NCBI GenBank assembly: GCA_002364535.1 | Contig: DEYL01000010.1 | Span: 1 to 30,342 of the forward strand | Direction of reading: 5' to 3' | Source of the DNA: Flavobacteriaceae bacterium UBA3159 | Lineage (GTDB): Bacteria > Bacteroidota > Bacteroidia > Flavobacteriales > Flavobacteriaceae | Length of the DNA: 30,342 nt | In this document: piece after piece, positions 7,941 to 15,479 of the stretch | How the letters are laid out: each line of letters starts with the position of its first letter | Numbering within the stretch: the first letter of the stretch is position 1 | The notes under the pieces: model-generated | Told to the model about the DNA's origin: nothing | What the model saw: the letters and a program-made list of their open reading frames with translations, nothing else | The model's database searches: none | Made by a program: the position numbers and the translations under genes

Positions 7941-9017
7941 ATGTTAAGGAACTTACTCTCAAAACTTTTTTATGCTTTTTTAACCCTTTTTGGGGTTGTA
8001 AGCTTGGTGTTTTTCCTTTTTAATGTTTTGCCGGGTGATCCTGCACAAATGATGTTGGGTCAGAATGAAAGCAGTAAACAACTGGCATTGGTTAAAAAAA
8101 AGTATGGCTTTGACCTTCCTTTATCTCGTCAATACTTGCTATATCTCAATGATTTGTCTCCCCTATCGATGCATTCAACAGATCAAGATGATCTTTCTTA
8201 TTTTTCTAAACAGAAATACAGCGCTTTTCCGCTGATTCAAAACAGCCACTATGTTTTGACCCTCAAATGGCCTTATTTGAGGACTTCCTATCAAAAAAGG
8301 GGTAAAAAAGTTTCTGCAGTTATTTCTGAAACTTTCTCCAATACTCTGATTTTGGCAGTAGCCTCTATTTCTATCGCCATTGTTTTGGGAGTTTTATTGG
8401 GCGTTGTGGCCACACTACTTTACAATACTTTGATTGATCGATGGTTACAATTCATCAGCACCTTGGGGATGAGCGTCCCTTCCTTTTTTAGTGCGATTCT
8501 TTTTTCTTGGTTTTTTGGGTTTTTATACCACCAATACACGGGCTTGAACATGAGTGGAAATTTATATGAAATGGACGATTTTGGAGAGGGAAGGGTATTG
8601 CGGTTAAAAAACTTGGTCTTACCCGCAGTGGTTTTGGGGATTCGTCCCATAGCTGTCATCATTCAGTTGATGCGCAGCAGCCTGCTCGAAGTCTTGTCTC
8701 AAGATTACACCAAAACAGCCTATTCCAAGGGGTTGTCAACCTTTCAAGTCATCTACAGGCATGGAATCAAAAACGCTTTGAATCCCGTTGTAACGGTCAT
8801 TTCCGGGTGGTTTGCTTCCTTGCTGGCAGGGGCGGTTTTTGTCGAATATATCTTTGGATGGAAAGGAATGGGAAAGGAAATTGTTACCGCACTCAACACC
8901 CTTGATATTCCTGTTATCATAGGTATTGTTCTTACATTGTCGAGTCTTTTTATATTGATCAATTTGGCGGTAGATTTTATCTACGCTCAGCTGGATCCAC
9001 AAGTTAAATTAGAATAA
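7941..9017 (+). CDS. Orphan OppB/DppB-type ABC transporter permease
   Basis: A 358-residue inner-membrane permease of the peptide/nickel family. After the first helix (about 8-30) comes FNVLPGDPAQMMLG, the hallmark of OppB/DppB proteins, then a long soluble loop (about 35-125) and five further membrane helices. The cytoplasmic EAA-type loop YSKGLSTFQVIYRHGIKNAL contacts the ATPase. No binding protein, second permease or ATPase is encoded beside it, which is unusual for a system that normally needs all four. It lies with zero spacing after DUF1599 and 11 bases before tpiA. Substrate unknown. Confidence 0.88.
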   Translation: MLRNLLSKLFYAFLTLFGVVSLVFFLFNVLPGDPAQMMLGQNESSKQLALVKKKYGFDLPLSRQYLLYLNDLSPLSMHSTDQDDLSYFSKQKYSAFPLIQNSHYVLTLKWPYLRTSYQKRGKKVSAVISETFSNTLILAVASISIAIVLGVLLGVVATLLYNTLIDRWLQFISTLGMSVPSFFSAILFSWFFGFLYHQYTGLNMSGNLYEMDDFGEGRVLRLKNLVLPAVVLGIRPIAVIIQLMRSSLLEVLSQDYTKTAYSKGLSTFQVIYRHGIKNALNPVVTVISGWFASLLAGAVFVEYIFGWKGMGKEIVTALNTLDIPVIIGIVLTLSSLFILINLAVDFIYAQLDPQVKLE

Positions 9018-9028
9018 TCAATTATATT

Positions 9029-9778
9029 ATGAGAAAAAAAATTGTAGCCGGAAATTGGAAAATGAACAATAACAAACGCGAAACCGCCGAGTTGATTCAA
9101 GCGCTAAAACCTCTTAATTTTTCTACCGATGTCAGGGTAATGATAGCTCCTGCTTTTACCCATTTGGTTCAAGCAGAAGAATTGACTCAAGTCGGGCGCA
9201 TAGAGGTTTTGGCTCAAAACATGAATGCCTCAGAGTCAGGCGCTTTTACGGGCGAGATTTCTGCTGGAATGCTCCACAGTATTGGTATTAACAAAGTCAT
9301 TTTGGGACATTCAGAACGCAGGGCCTACTACAACGAAACGGACGTTGCACTGAAGCAAAAAGTAGAAACGGCTCTTACCCACGACATGGAAGTTGTTTTT
9401 TGTTTTGGGGAGGAACTGGACCAGCGTAAAGCAGGCACTCATTTTGAGGTGGTTCAAACCCAATTGGAAACAGCTCTTTTTGATTTAAGTGCATCCCAGT
9501 GGTCCAAGATCATTTTGGCATATGAACCGGTTTGGGCCATAGGTACGGGAGAAACCGCATCTCCGGATCAGGCGCAAGAAATGCATGCCTTTATCAGAGG
9601 TTTGATCGCTTCAAAATACATTCAGGAGGTGTCAGATGGTGTTTCTATTCTTTACGGAGGTAGTGTAAAACCAGCCAATGCATCGTCCATTTTTTCACAA
9701 GCAGATGTAGACGGTGGACTGATTGGTGGTGCCGCACTCAACGCAGATGATTTTACGGCTATCATTCAATCAGCATAA
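9029..9778 (+). CDS. tpiA: Triosephosphate isomerase
   Basis: Glycolytic enzyme that interconverts dihydroxyacetone phosphate and glyceraldehyde 3-phosphate. The active-site residues are visible: Lys11 in NWKMN, His94 in LGHSERR, Glu166 in AYEPVWAIGTG, and the phosphate-binding LYGGSVKPANA near the C-terminus. 249 residues, normal length. The TAA overlaps the ATG of prmA region with no spacing, indicating one transcript. Confidence 0.97.
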   Translation: MRKKIVAGNWKMNNNKRETAELIQALKPLNFSTDVRVMIAPAFTHLVQAEELTQVGRIEVLAQNMNASESGAFTGEISAGMLHSIGINKVILGHSERRAYYNETDVALKQKVETALTHDMEVVFCFGEELDQRKAGTHFEVVQTQLETALFDLSASQWSKIILAYEPVWAIGTGETASPDQAQEMHAFIRGLIASKYIQEVSDGVSILYGGSVKPANASSIFSQADVDGGLIGGAALNADDFTAIIQSA

Positions 9779-10609
9779 ATGGCGCTTGTCTACCTGGAAA
9801 TTGACCTCAGACTGACCCCAAGAGATCCTTGGTGGGAGATAATGATCGCTCAAATGGGATCAGTAGGTTTCGAAAGCTTTGTCGATACACCCCAGGGTTT
9901 TAAGGGCTATATTCCTCAGAATGATTTCCAAGAAAAAGATTTTCTTCAAATCGATGTCTTTGATATTAAGGGGCTGGAGATTGAGTGGGATACCAAAATC
10001 ATTCCCCCGGAAAATTGGAACCGTCAATGGGAAGAGAATTTTTCATCCATAAGGGTAGGGCAGCGCTGTGTGGTCAGGGCCGACTTTCACCCCCCAGAAA
10101 AAGTGGAGTATGAACTGGTGATCACCCCCAAAATGAGTTTTGGTACCGGACATCACGAAACCACACAAATGATGATTTCCTTTTTGTTGGACTTGAACTG
10201 CATCAATAAAACAGTTTTGGATATGGGAACGGGTACCGGGGTATTAGCCATATTGGCCGAAAAAAGAGGGGCAAAGACTGTCCTCGCATTAGATAATGAC
10301 CCTTGGTGTGTGGAAAATACGCTGGAGAATTTGGAAATGAACCACTGTCAAAAGATCAGTGCTCAATTGAGCAGTTCCTTTCCAAAGAAAAACAAATACG
10401 ATATGGTTTTGGCCAATATTAATACCAATTTGCTGTTAAAACAAATTAAAGGTTATTCACAAGTTTTAGTCCCTGGAGGGGATTTATTGATGAGTGGCTT
10501 TTATGTTGAAGATTTGGGTATAATTCAAAATGCCTGTGAAGCGGAAGGATTTAGATTTATTCGTAATTTAGATGTAAACAATTGGTTGGCAGCCCATTTT
10601 ATCCTTTAA
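9779..10609 (+). CDS. prmA: Ribosomal protein L11 methyltransferase
   Basis: SAM-dependent enzyme that trimethylates ribosomal protein L11; 276 residues. The N-terminal substrate-recognition domain (about 1-90) is followed by the Rossmann methyltransferase with KMSFGTGHHETTQ, SAM motif VLDMGTGTGVLAILA, acidic loop ALDNDPW and MVLANINTNLL. The usual FGTGxHPTT reads FGTGHHETT here. The start directly follows the tpiA stop, and its TAA overlaps the clpS ATG by one base. Confidence 0.94.
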   Translation: MALVYLEIDLRLTPRDPWWEIMIAQMGSVGFESFVDTPQGFKGYIPQNDFQEKDFLQIDVFDIKGLEIEWDTKIIPPENWNRQWEENFSSIRVGQRCVVRADFHPPEKVEYELVITPKMSFGTGHHETTQMMISFLLDLNCINKTVLDMGTGTGVLAILAEKRGAKTVLALDNDPWCVENTLENLEMNHCQKISAQLSSSFPKKNKYDMVLANINTNLLLKQIKGYSQVLVPGGDLLMSGFYVEDLGIIQNACEAEGFRFIRNLDVNNWLAAHFIL

Positions 10610-10893
10610 TGAGTACCGAAAAGCCACAAATCGAAAAAGAAAATGAAGTAGATGTTCTCACCCAAGGTGAACGAGAACACAAAATCATCCTTTTTAATGA
10701 TGATATCAATACTTTTGATCATGTGATCAAAACCCTTGTGGACTATTGTGACCATACCTATGAACAAGCGGAACAATGTGCCTATATTGTTCATTATACC
10801 GGAAAATGTACCGTGAAGACTGGTTCTTACGATGAGCTGGAACCCATATGTCTATTGTTATTGGGTGCCCAACTTTCAGCGGAAATACATTAA
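10609..10893 (+). CDS. clpS: ClpS adaptor of the ClpAP/ClpCP protease
   Basis: A 94-residue N-end-rule adaptor that delivers substrates to the Clp ATPase. The core has HKIILFNDDINTFDHVI, the substrate-pocket loop, and the helix CAYIVHYTGKC. The start is the ATG at 10609, which overlaps the prmA TAA by one base. An upstream in-frame ATG at 10582 would add nine residues lying inside prmA and is less likely. It is the last gene of the DUF1599-clpS run. Confidence 0.93.
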   Translation: MSTEKPQIEKENEVDVLTQGEREHKIILFNDDINTFDHVIKTLVDYCDHTYEQAEQCAYIVHYTGKCTVKTGSYDELEPICLLLLGAQLSAEIH

Positions 10894-10953
10894 TTACTTT
10901 TGTTTAATGTTTTTTAATTTTTATATAACAAATTAAAATACGAAATTTACAGA

Positions 10954-11535
10954 ATGAATTATTTAACCCTATTAATCGCTCTTGTTTTTTTTATTAATCT
11001 TGGTAATTGCCAAAATGATAATACTATGGATCAAACTATCTATCAATTTAGAGTCAAAGACATTAATGGAAATACCTTTGATTTTGAAAATTTAAGAGGA
11101 AAGAAAATCATGATTGTTAATACGGCTTCTAAATGTGGCTTGACTGGACAATATAAAGGACTTCAGAAGCTTTACGACCGCTATAAAAACAGCGGCTTTG
11201 TCATTGTTGGTTTTCCTGCCAATGATTTTTTGTGGCAAGAGCCTGGAAGCGATAATGAGATCGCAGCCTTTTGTGAAAAGAATTATGGTGTAACCTTCCC
11301 CATGATGAGTAAGACGACCGTCAAAGGAAGTGAAATGCATCCGTTGTATCAATTCCTTACACAGGTTCGTAAGAATGGTGTAAAAAGTTCGACTGTTTCC
11401 TGGAATTTTCAAAAATACTTGATTGGTCAAGATGGCAAGCTCGAAAAAATCATCACTCCCAGAACAGCACCTATGAGCAAGGAAGTTATTGATTGGGTGG
11501 AGGAAGGCGTGTTGGCTATTAATCAACATTTGTGA
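10954..11535 (+). CDS. Cys-type glutathione peroxidase, probably exported
   Basis: Thiol peroxidase of the GPx family, 193 residues. The peroxidatic residue is Cys61 in NTASKCGLT, with Gln95 in FLWQEPGS and Trp150-Asn151 in SWNFQK completing the catalytic tetrad. A second Cys107 in AAFCEKNYGVTFP matches the resolving Cys of thioredoxin-dependent GPx, so glutathione need not be the reductant. The N-terminus (1-19) is hydrophobic and ends in NLGNCQ, suggesting export, possibly as a lipoprotein with an imperfect lipobox. Its last four bases (GTGA) overlap the bshB1 start. Confidence 0.93.
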   Translation: MNYLTLLIALVFFINLGNCQNDNTMDQTIYQFRVKDINGNTFDFENLRGKKIMIVNTASKCGLTGQYKGLQKLYDRYKNSGFVIVGFPANDFLWQEPGSDNEIAAFCEKNYGVTFPMMSKTTVKGSEMHPLYQFLTQVRKNGVKSSTVSWNFQKYLIGQDGKLEKIITPRTAPMSKEVIDWVEEGVLAINQHL

Positions 11536-12251
11536 AATTAGATATTTTATCCTTCGGCGCACATCCCGACGATGTGGAGTTGGGTTGTGGTGGTACCCTG
11601 GCCAAAGCTGTTGCTGAAGGCAAAAAAGTAGGTATCATTGACCTTACTCAAGGTGAAATGGCAACCAGAGGCAATCCCCAACTTAGGGCAAAAGAATCTC
11701 AAGCTGCTGCAGACATCTTAGGTGTTAGCTTTCGAGAAAATCTCAATTTTAAAGACGCTTTTATTTTTAACGACGAAAGTCATCAAATTAGGGTCATCGC
11801 TGCGTTGCGAAAATACCAACCTAAAATTGTTTTGTGCAATGCTGTAAGAGATCGCCATACCGATCATGCCAAGGCCTCTGATTTGGTTCGTCACGCTTGC
11901 TTTTTAAGCGGATTGCCGCGTATTGAAACGTGGGACGAGCAAGGGAATATGCAAACAGCTTTTAGGCCCCAACATGTTTTTCACTATATACAATGGGAGG
12001 AACTCAGCCCTGATTTTGTGGTTGACATATCGAGATTCTTACCCAAAAAAATGGGAGCTATTCGTGCTTTTCAGAGTCAGTTTTATGACAAAAGTGAGGA
12101 AGGGCCCCAAACACCCATAAGCTCTCTTAACTTTTTGGAAAGTGTAGCATCACGTGCCAAAAATATGGGAAGATTGATATATAAAGACGCGGCTGAGGGC
12201 TTTACGACAGATCGACTCCTGGGTGTAGAAAATTTTGATTGCTTACTCTAA
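11532..12251 (+). CDS. bshB1: Bacillithiol biosynthesis deacetylase BshB1
   Basis: Zinc deacetylase of the LmbE/PIG-L family, 239 residues, which removes acetyl from GlcNAc-malate in bacillithiol synthesis. GAHPDDVELGCGGT carries the metal-binding His/Asp pair, followed by DLTQGEMATRGNPQLR typical of BshB1 and the later RDRHTDHAKASDLV with the third zinc ligand. The start is a GTG overlapping the peroxidase stop, giving the usual MKLDILSFGAHPDD beginning. The overlap with a thiol peroxidase gene suggests a shared role in thiol redox defence. Confidence 0.92.
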   Translation: MKLDILSFGAHPDDVELGCGGTLAKAVAEGKKVGIIDLTQGEMATRGNPQLRAKESQAAADILGVSFRENLNFKDAFIFNDESHQIRVIAALRKYQPKIVLCNAVRDRHTDHAKASDLVRHACFLSGLPRIETWDEQGNMQTAFRPQHVFHYIQWEELSPDFVVDISRFLPKKMGAIRAFQSQFYDKSEEGPQTPISSLNFLESVASRAKNMGRLIYKDAAEGFTTDRLLGVENFDCLL

Positions 12252-12288
12252 ATAATAGCAACAAATCATTAAATTTACATTCGATTAT

Positions 12289-12363
12289 GGTGGTTGTAGC
12301 TCAGTTGGTTAGAGCGCTAGATTGTGGTTCTAGAGGTCGCCGGTTCGAAACCGGTCTTCCACC
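12289..12363 (+). tRNA. tRNA-His (anticodon GTG)
   Basis: The anticodon stem-loop CTAGA-TTGTGGT-TCTAG shows GTG (12324-12326), and the T arm is GCCGG-TTCGAAA-CCGGT. The extra G(-1) and C73 expected of tRNA-His are encoded. The eight-position acceptor GGTGGTTG/CTTCCACC has two adjacent T-T mismatches at its sixth and seventh positions, which is unusual. CCA is not encoded. An intrinsic terminator follows. Confidence 0.93.
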
Positions 12364-12367
12364 CTAC

Positions 12368-12395
12368 AAAACCCCTCGAGAAATTGAGGGGTTTT
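12368..12395 (+). terminator. Intrinsic terminator after tRNA-His
   Basis: AAAACCCCTC (12368-12377) and GAGGGGTTTT (12386-12395) form a perfect ten-pair stem around an eight-base loop. The T-rich right arm makes it a normal rho-independent terminator for bshB1/tRNA-His. Confidence 0.9.
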
Positions 12396-12604
12396 CTTCC
12401 TAGCCTAAGCTCATCTCGAGACTACTCTCTTAGTGGGTAGGTATTTTAGTGTACCAAAACTACACTCACAACATGCAAAAAATAACAGGAGCAAAATTAT
12501 AATAATCTTGCATTATAAATCTTGATTGTGATCAAATAAATGGATGGTTTTGTTTTTTTTAATAGATTATTGGAGGCTATAAAAGCGGATTAAGCGTCAT
12601 TAAG

Positions 12605-13645
12605 TTACCTGCCGTTTTTATCGATATTTAAATATTTCTTGTCTGAGTTGAGTCTAATACGTTCTTCTCTATTAGCCAGGTCCCACAAGGTGTGAAAGAT
12701 AAAACGAGCTCTTTTGGTGAGCAGGGGGTAATTGATTTTTTCTACGGTATCGGTTGGGAGGTGATAATCTTCGTGGGTGCCACTAAAGTAAAAGATTACA
12801 GGGATATCGTTTTTGGCAAAATTGTAATGGTCAGAACGATAATAATAGCGGTTTGCATAATGTCTGCCCCTTTCATAAACTTTTAACAATGGGTCATTAT
12901 AACGAAAATCCAGATCTAAGTTTGAATATTTTTTGTTAATCGATATGGAAATGTCATGAAGGTCTTGGGAGAGGATGTCAGATCCTATAAGATATAAATA
13001 ATCTTCATCATTGTCGTGAAGTGAATCATTTCGTCCAATCATATCAATATTTAAATTCACAATGGTTTGTTCCAGCGGGTAGAGTGGATTCTCGGAATAA
13101 TAAGCCGAACCTAACAGGCCTTCTTCTTCACCAGTAACATGTAAAAAAACAATCGATCTCTTGGGTTTATAACCGTTTTCTAATCCAATTTTTACCGCCT
13201 CTGCTATTTCAAGCATGGTGACGGTTCCAGACCCATCATCATCGGCTCCATTGTTGATTTGCCCTCCTTCGATTCCAATATGGTCAAGGTGAGAAGTCAA
13301 AACGATGTATTCATTAGGAAATTCACTTCCCTTGATTATAGCGGCCACATTTTCTGTTGAGACCATTTTACCATCAACTTTCAAAGTCATTTCTTGAAAA
13401 TAATTGTTGGTCCCCTCAGCCGCTTGGATATTTAAATTCATATAGTGGTCTCTCAAAAAATCTACGGCAATTTTTTGACCCTTGCTTCCTGTTCTTCTTC
13501 CTTCAAAGTAATCAGAGGCATACACGTAGAGGAGTTCCATGAGCTCTTGCTCAGTAATGGATTGGGCAAATTCAGTGACCCTGGAATCTTGCCCTTTAAG
13601 TAAGGTGCAAAAGCAAGTGATAAAAATGAATATGTATCGAATCAT
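12605..13645 (-). CDS. M28 family secreted zinc aminopeptidase
   Basis: 346 residues from the ATG at 13645, starting MIRYIFIFITCFC, a clear signal peptide; a longer frame would run into the upstream gene. The di-zinc residues of family M28 are visible: His119/Asp121 in TSHLDHIG, the acidic GADDDGSG (134-140), the general-base region GEEEG (172-176), Asp201 in IDMIGRND and His295 in EDYHLPTDT. It probably cleaves N-terminal residues from peptides in the periplasm or outside the cell. It starts one base after the DUF3050 stop, so the two are likely cotranscribed. Confidence 0.92.
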   Translation of the reverse strand: MIRYIFIFITCFCTLLKGQDSRVTEFAQSITEQELMELLYVYASDYFEGRRTGSKGQKIAVDFLRDHYMNLNIQAAEGTNNYFQEMTLKVDGKMVSTENVAAIIKGSEFPNEYIVLTSHLDHIGIEGGQINNGADDDGSGTVTMLEIAEAVKIGLENGYKPKRSIVFLHVTGEEEGLLGSAYYSENPLYPLEQTIVNLNIDMIGRNDSLHDNDEDYLYLIGSDILSQDLHDISISINKKYSNLDLDFRYNDPLLKVYERGRHYANRYYYRSDHYNFAKNDIPVIFYFSGTHEDYHLPTDTVEKINYPLLTKRARFIFHTLWDLANREERIRLNSDKKYLNIDKNGR

Positions 13646-13646
13646 T

Positions 13647-14420
13647 TTAGAATATTTTCTTTTGTGTGATTTGAAGATTGATGCCATCCCAAAGGTCAAT
13701 TCGCTTTTGGAGAGCGTCTTTGGAGGCGGAAATGGCCTCTTCCCATATATGAGGGTCTGCACCGCAAAGGTTTTTAATCATATCGAGTGCCATGGGGCCG
13801 TGGGAATCACCGTCGACCTCTATGTGTCTTTCAAAATAATAGATGATCTTATCAAAATTGTGCTCATTTTCTCGATTCATTCTTTTGATCATAGAGATGA
13901 ACATGTCCGGAATTAAATCTTCTCTTCCAAAAGTAAAAACTGCAGCGATTTTGTGGGTTTTACCTTCTTCAATAATACGGAAGGTGAAATTCAAAAAATC
14001 GGCCACGTGTGCAGGTAATTCTGCTTGATCTATGGTGTCAAAAATATCATTTCCCTCTCTAAGCTGATACAATAGTTTTTGAATGCCTCGGGTGTCGGCA
14101 TCAATCTGTTTCATGGCATTAAGGTACATTTCGAAATGACTGACCGAATTCCCATGCTTATCCAAATCGGTTTCCTCCCCCCAAACAATCTCATTTATCA
14201 GCCTGGCGGCAGAATTGTTATCAGGGGGTTGCCAGGGTAGGGTAGTAGTGGTCAAATCCAATTGTAACTTTTTAACCAATGACATGAAATCCCATACGGC
14301 ATACACATGAGATTCCATGAATTGTTTTAAATTGTAAATAGAGTTAATGTTAACGTAAATGGGATGGGTCATAAGTTGACCCCTAAGTTCTGAGATTTCT
14401 GTTTTTAAATTTTCAATCAT
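13647..14420 (-). CDS. DUF3050 protein, heme-oxygenase-like fold
   Basis: 257 residues, cytoplasmic, mostly helical, recognised as DUF3050, a family placed in the heme-oxygenase-like superfamily. Its His and acidic residues fall in an arrangement like that of heme-oxygenase-like diiron enzymes: Glu82 and His89 (E-x6-H), Glu167, then His199, Asp203 and His207 in the stretch ERHIEVDGDSHG. Whether it binds two irons is an inference. It lies one base before the M28 peptidase gene, as the first gene of the pair. Substrate unknown. Confidence 0.85.
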   Translation of the reverse strand: MIENLKTEISELRGQLMTHPIYVNINSIYNLKQFMESHVYAVWDFMSLVKKLQLDLTTTTLPWQPPDNNSAARLINEIVWGEETDLDKHGNSVSHFEMYLNAMKQIDADTRGIQKLLYQLREGNDIFDTIDQAELPAHVADFLNFTFRIIEEGKTHKIAAVFTFGREDLIPDMFISMIKRMNRENEHNFDKIIYYFERHIEVDGDSHGPMALDMIKNLCGADPHIWEEAISASKDALQKRIDLWDGINLQITQKKIF

Positions 14421-14521
14421 TTATCAGCTTCATTTTCATATGCTAAATTAATTATAAATCATTACACTCATTATATTAAATTCTACTATATTAAGGTTAA
14501 GCTTAAATTGAGTATAAACAT

Positions 14522-14935
14522 ATGAAAAGCGATGCAAAAGATAAGTCAAACATCATTTTTTTTGACGGAGTTTGCAATCTGTGCAACTTTTGGGTAAAGT
14601 ATGTCGTGAGGAATGACCTAGATGGTGTTTTTTATTTCTCAAACCTACAATCTGAGTTTGCTAAGAATTTCCTAACAAAAAACAATATCAACTCTGATTT
14701 TGAAACCATTATTCTCTTCACAGAGGGAAGGTTTCTTAAAGAATCAGATGCTGTGGTATCCATTTTATTTAAAATAGGTGGATTCAACAGGTTCCTGTCG
14801 AGAATAATTAAACCTCTACCGATCAAATTCAGAGATTGTCTTTATAAGTTTGTATCAAGGAATAGATATAGACTTTTTGGAAAGAAAGAATATTGTGTAA
14901 TTCCTGATCAGAATGTAAAAAAAAGGTTTCTCTAA
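14522..14935 (+). CDS. DCC (DUF393) thiol-disulfide oxidoreductase-like protein
   Basis: 137 residues with the family hallmark IIFFDGVCNLCNFWVKYV: Asp15 and the Cys18-x2-Cys21 redox pair at the start of a thioredoxin-like fold, then FYFSNLQSEFAKNFL. The family is named after this DxxCxxC motif. It has no signal peptide. It stands alone on its transcript, with an AT-rich hairpin plus T-run (14980-15013) downstream. DCC proteins are often found near HTTM/carboxylase-like membrane proteins, and one is encoded at 19098-20483; a functional link is an inference. Confidence 0.88.
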   Translation: MKSDAKDKSNIIFFDGVCNLCNFWVKYVVRNDLDGVFYFSNLQSEFAKNFLTKNNINSDFETIILFTEGRFLKESDAVVSILFKIGGFNRFLSRIIKPLPIKFRDCLYKFVSRNRYRLFGKKEYCVIPDQNVKKRFL

Positions 14936-14979
14936 ACTTCTTCTAATTTTTCCAAATATTGAAATTTAATTATAATTTT

Positions 14980-15013
14980 TTATTTAGAATTCTTCTAAAT
15001 AATTTTTATTTTT
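14980..15013 (+). terminator. AT-rich hairpin with T-run (terminator or operator)
   Basis: TTATTTAGAA (14980-14989), loop TTC, TTCTAAATAA (14993-15002): a perfect ten-pair inverted repeat followed by a T-rich run. It could terminate the DCC gene. It also occupies the place where the -33 element of the next promoter would be, so it may be an operator instead; the same CTAAATAA core recurs before the DUF4856 operon. Confidence 0.55.
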
Positions 15014-15014
15014 G
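15007..15014 (+). promoter_or_regulatory. -7 box (TATTTTTG) of the 15042 gene
   Basis: Perfect TAnnTTTG match 27 bases before the ATG at 15042. No TTG at the expected -33 distance, where the inverted repeat 14980-15002 lies instead. Confidence 0.4.
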
Positions 15015-15041
15015 TTTCTTCATTTGTAAATTTGAGGATCC

Positions 15042-15479
15042 ATGGATAAACGCTCAGTTGAAAAAAAATTATACAACTTAAAAAATGTCATTTTTTGTAC
15101 TCTCACATTCTTTTTGCTTGGAACCTTGACAGAATTATATCTAATTAATCATTACACCGAGATTTTTCAAATCATTCCAATTGTTTGTATTACATTTTCT
15201 ATTTTCAGCTTTGTTGTTCTTATTTTTAAAGTCTCAAGATCTACAGTTAAATTATTTAAATTTTCTTTGTTTACAACTTCTTTAATAGGTTTATTAGGTG
15301 TTTTTTTTCATCTTAATTCCAATTATGAATTTGAAAAAGAAATGAAACCATCAAGTGATAGTTGGGGTCTGTTTGTTGAAAGTTTATCAGGAGCGCTTCC
15401 GGCTCTTGCCCCGCTTAATTTAGTTGTACTCTCCATGGTAGGGTATTCATATATTTTAATTTTAAAACAAAACCAATGA
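15042..15479 (+). CDS. Uncharacterised four-helix membrane protein
   Basis: 145 residues with four hydrophobic segments at about 15-35, 42-62, 70-90 and 115-140. Between the third and fourth is a soluble stretch with SSDSWGLFVESLSGALPALAP, which I recall as a recurring pattern in uncharacterised small membrane proteins, but I cannot name the family. Its stop overlaps the ATG of the following HhH lipoprotein (ATGA at 15476-15479), so the two are translationally coupled and may form an envelope complex. Codon use is AT-rich like its neighbours. Confidence 0.8.
   Translation: MDKRSVEKKLYNLKNVIFCTLTFFLLGTLTELYLINHYTEIFQIIPIVCITFSIFSFVVLIFKVSRSTVKLFKFSLFTTSLIGLLGVFFHLNSNYEFEKEMKPSSDSWGLFVESLSGALPALAPLNLVVLSMVGYSYILILKQNQ

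Noticed and set aside
10900..10953. Promoter for the peroxidase gene
   Set aside because: TTG at 10900-10902 is present but the sequence at the right distance (TATATAAC) does not match TAnnTTTG well enough.
12448..12466. AGTGTA/TACACT small inverted repeat in the spacer after tRNA-His
   Set aside because: Six-base arms with a seven-base loop and no T-run or nearby promoter; likely chance.
13646..13762. N-terminal extension of the M28 peptidase
   Set aside because: It lies inside the DUF3050 gene, and the ATG at 13645 begins a textbook signal peptide.
12289..14521. tRNA-His as an integration site for the AT-rich block
   Set aside because: No integrase gene and no direct repeat of the tRNA 3' end was found at the far side of the block, and two ordinary genes intervene.
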